From contig JBFWUB010000007.1 in assembly GCA_050247515.1 (NCBI GenBank), forward strand, positions 140,567-204,566: a stretch of 64,000 nt of DNA, given 5' to 3'. This stretch comes from RAM1 sp050247515. Its GTDB lineage: Bacteria; Pseudomonadota; Gammaproteobacteria; Burkholderiales; Burkholderiaceae_C. The notes beneath the pieces were generated by a model. That model saw only the letters and a list, made by a program, of their open reading frames with translations. It was not told the DNA's origin and searched no databases. This document shows positions 58,936 through 64,000 of this stretch, one piece after another; position 1 is the stretch's first letter, and every line of letters begins with the position of its first letter. The translations under genes and the position numbers were made by a program.

Positions 58936-58993
58936 GAAAGCCGGACCGGGCGTGACTCACGGGCATCACACGAGCACATCACAAGGATTGACC

Positions 58994-59989
58994 ATGCTGA
59001 TCAAGACGCACGACAACGGTTTCATCCACCCGGTTTCCAGCGAAATCACGCCGCACAGCGCCTACGCCGGCCGGCGCGAGATGATGAAACTGCTGGCCGG
59101 CGGCGCGGCGGGTGCGGCGCTGGCGGGGTGGGCGTCGCGCGAGGCGCTCGCGCAGACCCAGCGGCCCGGCAAGCTGGCCGCGCTGGCGGGCGGCAAGTCG
59201 TCGGTGGCCGGCGCCGTGGTCATGGAAAAAGTGACCGACTACAAGGACGCCAGCACCTACAACAACTTCTACGAGTTCGGCACCGACAAGGCCGACCCCG
59301 CCAGAAACGCCCATACGCTCAAGACCACGCCCTGGACAGTACAGGTCGACGGCCTGGTCAAGAAGCCCGCCAGATACACGCTGGAAGACCTGCTCAAGCT
59401 CAGCGCCCAGGAAGAACGCATCTACCGCATGCGTTGCGTGGAGGGCTGGTCCATGGTGATCCCCTGGGTGGGTTATTCCATGAGCGAGCTCATCAGGAAG
59501 GTGGAGCCGCTGGGCAACGCAAAGTACGTGGAGTTCATCACGCAGGTCGACCCCAAGACCATGCCCTTCGTGGGCTCGCGCGTTCTGGACTGGCCCTATG
59601 TGGAAGGCCTGCGCCTGGACGAGGCCATGCACCCGCTGACGCTGCTGACGTTCGGCATGTATGGCGAGGTGCTGCCCAACCAGAATGGCGCGCCGGTGCG
59701 CCTGGTGGTGCCCTGGAAGTACGGCTTCAAGAACGGCAAGAGCATCGTGAAGATCCGCTTCACCGACAAGGAGCCCAGGACCGCCTGGAACAAGGCCGCG
59801 CCGCAGGAATACGGCTTTTACAGCAATGTGAACCCCAATGTGGACCACCCGCGCTGGAGCCAGGCGAACGAGCGGCGCATCGGCGAGGACGGCCTGTTCG
59901 CCAAGAAGCGCAAGACGCTGATGTTCAACGGCTATGAAGCCCAGGTGGGGCAGCTGTACGCGGGCATGGACCTCAAGAAAAACTTCTGA
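58994..59989 (+). CDS. msrP: MsrP (YedY), molybdenum-dependent periplasmic methionine sulphoxide reductase
   Basis: 331 residues. A twin-arginine leader (AGRREMMKLLAGGAAGAALA) is followed by the sulphite-oxidase fold. The Mo-pterin-binding Cys is in YRMRCVEGWSMVIPW near 152, with PRLVVPWKYGFK-type sequence (RLVVPWKYGFKNGKSIVKI) near 250 and HPRWSQANERRIGEDG at the end. It repairs oxidised periplasmic proteins. ATG 58994 follows AAGGA; it shares one base with msrQ (TGATG). Confidence 0.95.
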   Translation: MLIKTHDNGFIHPVSSEITPHSAYAGRREMMKLLAGGAAGAALAGWASREALAQTQRPGKLAALAGGKSSVAGAVVMEKVTDYKDASTYNNFYEFGTDKADPARNAHTLKTTPWTVQVDGLVKKPARYTLEDLLKLSAQEERIYRMRCVEGWSMVIPWVGYSMSELIRKVEPLGNAKYVEFITQVDPKTMPFVGSRVLDWPYVEGLRLDEAMHPLTLLTFGMYGEVLPNQNGAPVRLVVPWKYGFKNGKSIVKIRFTDKEPRTAWNKAAPQEYGFYSNVNPNVDHPRWSQANERRIGEDGLFAKKRKTLMFNGYEAQVGQLYAGMDLKKNF

Positions 59990-60591
59990 TGCGTTCGCTG
60001 CTCATGCACCCGCTGGCCAAGCCGGTGGTGTTCGTGGCGGCGCTGTTGCCGTTTGCCTGGCTGTTTTACGGCGCCCTCACCAACAACCTGGGCGCCAACC
60101 CGGCCGAATACCTGATCCGGTCCAGCGGTGACTGGACCTTGCGCTTTCTGTGCATCACCCTGGCGGTGACGCCGCTGCGCGTGATCACCGGCGCGGCGGC
60201 GCTGGCGCGCTTTCGGCGCATGCTGGGGCTGTTTGTGTACTTCTATGGGGTGCTGCACCTGCTGACGTACAGCTGGTTCGACATGGGCTTTGATGTGGGC
60301 GAGATCATCAAGGACATCATCAAGCGCCCGTTCATCCTGGTGGGCTTTGCGGCGTTCCTGCTGTTGACGCCGCTGGCGGCCACTTCATTCAACCGCGCGG
60401 TCAAGGCGCTGGGGGCAAAGCGCTGGCAGGCACTGCACAAGCTGGTGTACGTCATCGCCGGGCTGGGCGTGCTGCACTTCTTCTGGATGCGTTCGGGCAA
60501 GAACGACTTTGCCGAAGTGGCGGTGTATGCCGCGATCATCGCGGTGTTGCTGGGCTGGCGGTTGGTGCGCTATTTGCGCGCGCGCCGGTAG
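59989..60591 (+). CDS. msrQ: MsrQ (YedZ), haem-binding membrane partner of MsrP
   Basis: 200 residues, about six membrane helices: PVVFVAALLPFAWLFYGALT, MLGLFVYFYGVLHLLTYSWF, RPFILVGFAAFLLLTPLAAT and LHKLVYVIAGLGVLHFFWMR. His residues in these helices are the haem b ligands. It passes quinol electrons to MsrP. Overlaps msrP by one base and ends 3 bp before the convergent lysA. Confidence 0.96.
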   Translation: MRSLLMHPLAKPVVFVAALLPFAWLFYGALTNNLGANPAEYLIRSSGDWTLRFLCITLAVTPLRVITGAAALARFRRMLGLFVYFYGVLHLLTYSWFDMGFDVGEIIKDIIKRPFILVGFAAFLLLTPLAATSFNRAVKALGAKRWQALHKLVYVIAGLGVLHFFWMRSGKNDFAEVAVYAAIIAVLLGWRLVRYLRARR

Positions 60592-60594
60592 CCG

Positions 60595-61875
60595 TCAACC
60601 GGCCAGCCGTTCGCTGCGCATCTGGTCCGCGGTGGTTTCCCGTTCGCGGATCAGGTGCACACGCTCGCCATCCACCAGCACTTCCGCGGCACGGCCGCGG
60701 GTGTTGTAGTTGCTCGCCATGCTCATGCAATAGGCGCCCGCGGACAGGACTGCTACCAGATCGCCGGGCTGTACATTGAGCGGGCGGTCGCGGCCGATCC
60801 AGTCGCCGCTCTCGCACACCGGGCCGACCACGTCATAGGTGGTCATGGGCGTGGCATCACGGGAGGTGACCGGCTCGATGGCATGGAAGGCCTGGTACAT
60901 GGCCGGGCGCGGCAGGTCGTTCATCGCCGCGTCGATGATGCAGAAGTTCTTCTGCTCGCCGGGCTTGAGGTACAGCACCTCGCTCAGGCATACACCCGCG
61001 TTGCCCACCAGCGAGCGGCCGGGCTCGATCATGAACTGCCGGTCGCCGAAGCCGCGCGCGTCCAGCCGCGCGAACAGGCTGGCCCACAGCGCGTCGGCCT
61101 CGGGTGGGGCATCGCCGTTGTAATTGATGCCCAGCCCGCCGCCGAAGTCGATGTGGTGAATGGGGATGCCCGCAGCCTCGATGGCTTCCACCAGGTCCAG
61201 CACGCGGTCCATGGCGTCCAGGTAGGGTGTTTCGTCGGTGATCTGCGAGCCGATGTGGCAGTCAATGCCCACGACCTTCAGGCCCGGCAGCGCCGCCGCG
61301 CGCCGGTAGGTGTCCAGCGTGCGCTCATGCGCTATGCCGAACTTGTTGCCCTTCAGGCCGGTGGAAATGTAGGGGTGCGTCTTGGGGTCCACATTGGGGT
61401 TGACGCGGATGCTCACGGGCGCGGTCTTGCCGGCGGCGCTGGCCACGGCGCTCAGCACCTCCAGCTCGGCTTCGCTTTCGACGTTGAAGCAGCCGATGCC
61501 GGCGTCCAGCGCCTTTCGCATTTCGGCGCGGGTCTTGCCCACACCCGAAAAAATCACGTCGGCGGCCTTGCCGCCCGCCGCCAGCACGCGGTCCAGCTCG
61601 CCGCCGGACACGATGTCAAAGCCGCAGCCGGCCTGCGCAAACACCTGCAGCACAGCCAGCGAGGAATTGGCCTTCATGGCGTAGCAGATGCGGGCCTTGC
61701 GTCCGGCAAAGCCGCGCTGGTAGGCCGACAGGGCCGCCAGCATCGACGCCTTGGAGTAAACAAACAGCGGCGTGCCGTGGGCGCGCGCGAGTTCGCTCAG
61801 GGCCACGCCCTCGATGGTCAGGTCGTTGCCGCGCCGCGCGATGTGCGGGTGGCCGGGAAGCAGGGCAGAGGTCAT
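60595..61875 (-). CDS. lysA: LysA, diaminopimelate decarboxylase
   Basis: 426 residues. PLP-dependent fold-III decarboxylase making lysine from meso-diaminopimelate. PLP Lys in ICYAMKANSSLAVLQVF near residue 61, CGFDIVSGGELDRVLAAGG, the HIDFGGGLGINYNGD phosphate-binding region near 240, GRSLVGNAGV, and the substrate Cys motif VGPVCESGDWIGRDR near 355. ATG 61875 is chosen; the frame extends upstream into lptM. It is 16 bp after lptM, the usual lptM-lysA pairing. Confidence 0.97.
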   Translation of the reverse strand: MTSALLPGHPHIARRGNDLTIEGVALSELARAHGTPLFVYSKASMLAALSAYQRGFAGRKARICYAMKANSSLAVLQVFAQAGCGFDIVSGGELDRVLAAGGKAADVIFSGVGKTRAEMRKALDAGIGCFNVESEAELEVLSAVASAAGKTAPVSIRVNPNVDPKTHPYISTGLKGNKFGIAHERTLDTYRRAAALPGLKVVGIDCHIGSQITDETPYLDAMDRVLDLVEAIEAAGIPIHHIDFGGGLGINYNGDAPPEADALWASLFARLDARGFGDRQFMIEPGRSLVGNAGVCLSEVLYLKPGEQKNFCIIDAAMNDLPRPAMYQAFHAIEPVTSRDATPMTTYDVVGPVCESGDWIGRDRPLNVQPGDLVAVLSAGAYCMSMASNYNTRGRAAEVLVDGERVHLIRERETTADQMRSERLAG

Positions 61876-61891
61876 GAGGTCTGGATCAGGT

Positions 61892-62107
61892 TCAGCGGGC
61901 GGCGCCGCTGGCGGGAATGGCAGGCTGCGGCGCCGCCGTGGTGCCGGCCGGTCGCAGCGTCTCGGGCAAAGTGGCACGATTCGCAGCCGCGGGGCCGGTG
62001 GGTAGGTACAGCGCGCCTTTCTGGCCGCAGCCACCGCACACAACCGCACAGAGTGCAAGGGCAAGGCCGGCAGTGCGGGTGCTGTCTAGAATCGGGAAAA
62101 GCTTCAT
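61892..62107 (-). CDS. lptM: LptM (YifL)-type small lipoprotein
   Basis: 71 residues. Lipoprotein signal peptide with lipobox VCGGC, then GQKGALYLPT, the conserved LptM motif in which the lipidated Cys and following GQKGxLYxP help the LptD outer-membrane insertion pathway. The remainder is a Pro/Ala-rich tail. Upstream of lysA, as in many proteobacteria. The TACAAT box 6 bp before the ATG (minus strand) suggests a very short leader. The prophage begins about 25 bp upstream and so sits in this gene's promoter region. Confidence 0.9.
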   Translation of the reverse strand: MKLFPILDSTRTAGLALALCAVVCGGCGQKGALYLPTGPAAANRATLPETLRPAGTTAAPQPAIPASGAAR

Positions 62108-62131
62108 GGCGAAATTGTACTTATCGACCGC

Positions 62132-62719
62132 TCAACGCTTACGAGTGAGGTACGGCGCATTAGGGCGCACCACCCGATAGACAGCACCACGTACCACCAT
62201 TTCAGTGGTGCCGTAGTCAAGAGCGAGAGACTCATAAGTCACGCCACCGCCGAGATAGCGAAAGACGATCTCATCTTCTGTATCAGGGTGAAGGGTCCGC
62301 GGAGCGCCCCAACGCTGCCCACGAGCACGAGCCGCACGCTGACCAGCTACAACCCTTTCCCGAATGATTGAACGCTCAAACTGAGCGACCGCGCCCAGGA
62401 CTTGCACCATGAGCATGCCGGCAGGTGTGCCGGTATCGATTGGTTCTGTCACGCTACGAATACCGGCACCCACTGTATGGAGCCGCTCAAGGATTGCGAG
62501 CAGATCGCGGAGACTGCGCGCCAACCTATCGAGCTTCCAGACGACCAGCGTATCGCCAGGGGACATACTGGATAAAGCCCGTTCCAGAACAGGGCGCCGA
62601 CTGGCAGCACTGGCCTTTTCTTCGAACACTGTATGAAAGCCAGCACGCTTTAAAGCATCACGCTGCAAGCGCGTTTCCTGATCGACGGTAGAAACACGCG
62701 CATACCCAACTAGCCTCAT
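62132..62719 (-). CDS. Serine recombinase (resolvase/invertase), probable phage integrase
   Basis: 195 residues. Catalytic Ser in RLVGYARVSTVDQ (residue 10), Arg-containing VVWKLDRLARSLRDL near 68, VLGAVAQFERSIIRERVVAG near 115, and a C-terminal helix-turn-helix (YLGGGVTYESLALDYGTTEM). Small serine recombinases serve as integrases in some filamentous phages, such as the Ralstonia RSM group. Position at the prophage edge next to lptM fits that role. Lower GC than the chromosomal genes. Start ATG 62719. It could also be a plain resolvase from a transposon. Confidence 0.88.
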   Translation of the reverse strand: MRLVGYARVSTVDQETRLQRDALKRAGFHTVFEEKASAASRRPVLERALSSMSPGDTLVVWKLDRLARSLRDLLAILERLHTVGAGIRSVTEPIDTGTPAGMLMVQVLGAVAQFERSIIRERVVAGQRAARARGQRWGAPRTLHPDTEDEIVFRYLGGGVTYESLALDYGTTEMVVRGAVYRVVRPNAPYLTRKR

Positions 62720-62747
62720 TTTCGCCCCCTTGCTACACAAATGATAG

Positions 62748-63653
62748 CTACGAAGGCGACTCAGACGCAAGGTAGAACCAATCACCGAACCTAGACCAAA
62801 TGGCAGTGGCGACGTTAGTGCAGTCACCGAGAAGACCGTAACAGTCAACGATCATGCCGAGAGGGTCAACAGCGCGGCCCAGCTCTACGACAGCAGGGAT
62901 TTTGCAATCACCGAATTTTGTCCACCTGTTTGTGTAGGCTTCGCCTTGCTCGAAGGCCTTAACGATGTACTTTGAAAGGTAGGCCGCGATCTTGGCGGGG
63001 GACTTGCGGCTATGAGCTTTGCGACGTGATACGTCAATATTGCCGCCGTGCTCACCTACGACCCTGCGCCATGTATCGCGGATGACATTGAAACTTTTCA
63101 CGCGGCAGGGAATGCCATGCACGTTGCCCAGGGTGAACGAACTAGGCACACCGGCGAGAGCCAAATGCACATGCCACGCCCCACGCTTTTGGGTCTCAAA
63201 CGACGCCACGGCCTGAAAGTCTGGCCAGTATTTCCGCACTGACCGAACGAACGCCGCCAAATGCCGCTTGCACAGGGCCAAATCGCCTTGATTGGCCCGA
63301 TACGTGAGCGTAAGCAGGGTACTGGCCCCCATGGCCTTACAGAGCTTGCGCACGCGGGTTTTAGCGCGATTGGCAGCGACCTTGAGGGACAGGGCCTTGC
63401 GCGCTTCTAATTCGGCTTCTGTAGGCTCAGGAAGGCCATTTAGACGGATGCGCCGTAGCTGCGCCTGTTGATCCTGCGTCAGATCGTCTTCTGTGCCTTC
63501 AAGGTAGTAGCGAGGACGTTTCGCGGTGACCTCAATTTGCGAGGGACTTAGCTGATGCGCCTTGACATCAAACCAGTCCGCAACTTGCGGGAATGCAACG
63601 GAGCCATCGGGATAAACGAGCGCACCACCGTGCAACCGGATATAGTCCTTCAT
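62748..63653 (-). CDS. Rolling-circle replication initiator (HUH Rep), filamentous-phage-like
   Basis: 301 residues. HUH metal-binding motif in KRGAWHVHLALAG near 155-167 (His-Val-His), and a single catalytic Tyr in AAYLSKYIVKAFEQ near 225, followed by the Lys that marks HUH single-Tyr initiators. An upstream ASTLLTLTYRANQGDL strand is motif 1. It nicks one DNA strand to start rolling-circle replication. Only 28 bp from the serine recombinase, same strand. Such Reps occur in inoviruses and small plasmids; recombinase plus Rep favours an integrated inovirus. Low GC suggests transfer. Confidence 0.85.
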   Translation of the reverse strand: MKDYIRLHGGALVYPDGSVAFPQVADWFDVKAHQLSPSQIEVTAKRPRYYLEGTEDDLTQDQQAQLRRIRLNGLPEPTEAELEARKALSLKVAANRAKTRVRKLCKAMGASTLLTLTYRANQGDLALCKRHLAAFVRSVRKYWPDFQAVASFETQKRGAWHVHLALAGVPSSFTLGNVHGIPCRVKSFNVIRDTWRRVVGEHGGNIDVSRRKAHSRKSPAKIAAYLSKYIVKAFEQGEAYTNRWTKFGDCKIPAVVELGRAVDPLGMIVDCYGLLGDCTNVATAIWSRFGDWFYLASESPS

Positions 63654-63682
63654 ACGCGGGCCCTCCTATGGCCCCTGTCACG

Positions 63683-63719
63683 CCCCGGAAGGTTTGCCGA
63701 CCTTGCCGGGGCATTTTTT
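63683..63719 (+). terminator. Hairpin with T-tract upstream of rep (terminator or phage origin element)
   Basis: CCCCGGAAGGT (63683-63693) pairs with ACCTTGCCGGGG (63700-63711; one bulge), followed by CA and six T. It reads as a plus-strand terminator but no plus-strand gene precedes it. In filamentous phages this region carries a central terminator, the packaging hairpin and the replication origin, so it may serve one of those. Confidence 0.6.
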
Positions 63720-63878
63720 CGACCACGGGAACAGGGCCGATGAAAGCCGCGTGACCGTAGGTCGTAAAGTGTTTATGGGATAAATCTAGCGCCGCTCCGC
63801 GGCGGCAAGCCGCACGCGTGCGCGGCGCATTGGAGATAGTGCGAACGAGCACGGTTTAGCCTTCGGCACATGCCCTAG
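63720..63878. other. Phage non-coding region with GC-rich palindromes
   Basis: 159 bp without a supportable gene. It has GCCGC-TCC-GCGGC (63791-63803) and the perfect palindrome GCACGCGTGC (63812-63821) flanked by GCC and GCGGC. Such stacked hairpins are usual at single-stranded-DNA origins and packaging signals. The Rep nick site is a candidate here, unproven. Confidence 0.45.
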
Positions 63879-64000
63879 GGAAGGTCTGAACAAGTCCACC
63901 GAATTGGGCGGCGGTGCGTTGATACGGGCAAAGGAATTCAGCCGATGAGCCAAATCAGCTTTGCAGAAGCCGAGCAAACCAGCAAGAAGAAACTCACGCG
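63879..64000 (+). mobile_element. IS5-family insertion sequence, left end (truncated by window)
   Basis: The terminal repeat GGAAGGTCTGAACAAGTC begins at 63879 and is preceded by CTAG (63875-63878), a target duplication of the YTAR type used by the IS5 subgroup. The transposase start codon is 66 bp inside. The right end and second CTAG are outside the window. Confidence 0.8.
63945..64000 (+). CDS. IS5-family transposase, N-terminal fragment (window edge)
   Basis: Only 18 codons are visible: MSQISFAEAEQTSKKKLTR begins with the M-x-Q-x-S-F-A-x-A-E opening typical of IS5-family transposases. AAGGAA precedes the ATG at 63945. It is cut by the window end, not broken in what is seen. DDE catalytic residues lie beyond base 64000. 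Confidence 0.8.
   Translation, partial: MSQISFAEAEQTSKKKLT

Larger units (their letters stand above)
62132..64000. mobile_element. Inovirus-like prophage, left part, interrupted by an IS5-family element
   Basis: Serine recombinase, HUH Rep and a palindrome-rich non-coding region, with lower GC than the flanking chromosome. The left border lies between lptM (ends 62107) and 62132; an attachment core could not be identified because only one border is visible. The structural genes (major coat protein, zot-like pI, adsorption protein) would lie beyond base 64000. The IS insertion may have cut the element in two and inactivated it. Confidence 0.7.

Noticed and set aside
62108..62131. tRNA or dif-like attachment site at the prophage border
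   Set aside because: Only 24 bp separate lptM from the recombinase stop; no tRNA end and no 28-bp XerCD-like dyad is visible, and the second border is outside the window.

Overview
The window is GC-rich DNA from a motile beta-proteobacterium, most likely a comamonad (order Burkholderiales, near Acidovorax/Variovorax). The grounds are Bug-type (TctC) solute-binding proteins, an FlhDC-led flagellar regulon with FliA promoters of the form T(C/A)AAGNNN-N11-GCCGATAA, a ResB/CcsA cytochrome c pathway, MsrPQ, and TAGCAT -10 boxes very close to start codons. The taxonomic call is inferred from gene content, not from a marker gene.

Layout. 1-3660: a small catabolic/transport operon on the minus strand (Bug protein, PDC-lactonase-like hydrolase, second Bug protein cut by the window edge) with a divergent LysR regulator. 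3716-8785: minus-strand motility genes cheZ, cheY, motB, motA, flhC and flhD. motA and motB are separated by an opposite-strand, apparently frameshifted gene that carries a CheD-like Cys/His spacing. 9082-13861: two flagellins, fliD, fliS and fliT. 14040-19550: four tandem paralogous genes of unknown function placed between fliT and fliE. 19590-30817: fliE and the rod/export/switch operon fliFGHIJK-LMNOPQR. 30904-34355: a VOC protein, a P-loop ATPase behind a striking double repeat, and a response regulator/kinase pair. 34475-47407: the chemotaxis operon cheY-cheA-mcp-cheW-mcp-aer-cheR-cheD-cheB, ending against a convergent Hpt and hybrid kinase pair. 47687-62107: housekeeping genes, including an Lrp regulator, metK, two LpxL-type acyltransferases, an alpha/beta hydrolase, engB, a cytochrome c4, resB-ccsA, msrPQ, lysA and lptM. 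62132-64000: the edge of a filamentous-phage-like (inovirus) prophage with serine recombinase, HUH-type Rep and a palindromic non-coding region, interrupted by the left end of an IS5-family insertion sequence.

How it works together. FlhDC would switch on flagellar assembly. FliA (not in the window) would read six visible promoters: motA, motB, fliC1, fliS, the first chemoreceptor, and an uncharacterised 92-residue gene divergent from motA. The Fli export apparatus, its chaperones FliS/FliT and the filament proteins surround the four-paralog block. That placement and the disordered Ser/Pro/Thr-rich N-termini make export through the flagellar (or another type III) apparatus a reasonable hypothesis.

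The best candidates for undescribed biology are the four-paralog family with its conserved leader at 13960 and 17229, the CheD-fold-like gene between motA and motB, the FliA-controlled 92-residue gene, and the ATPase with helically phased TTATGGTC repeats.
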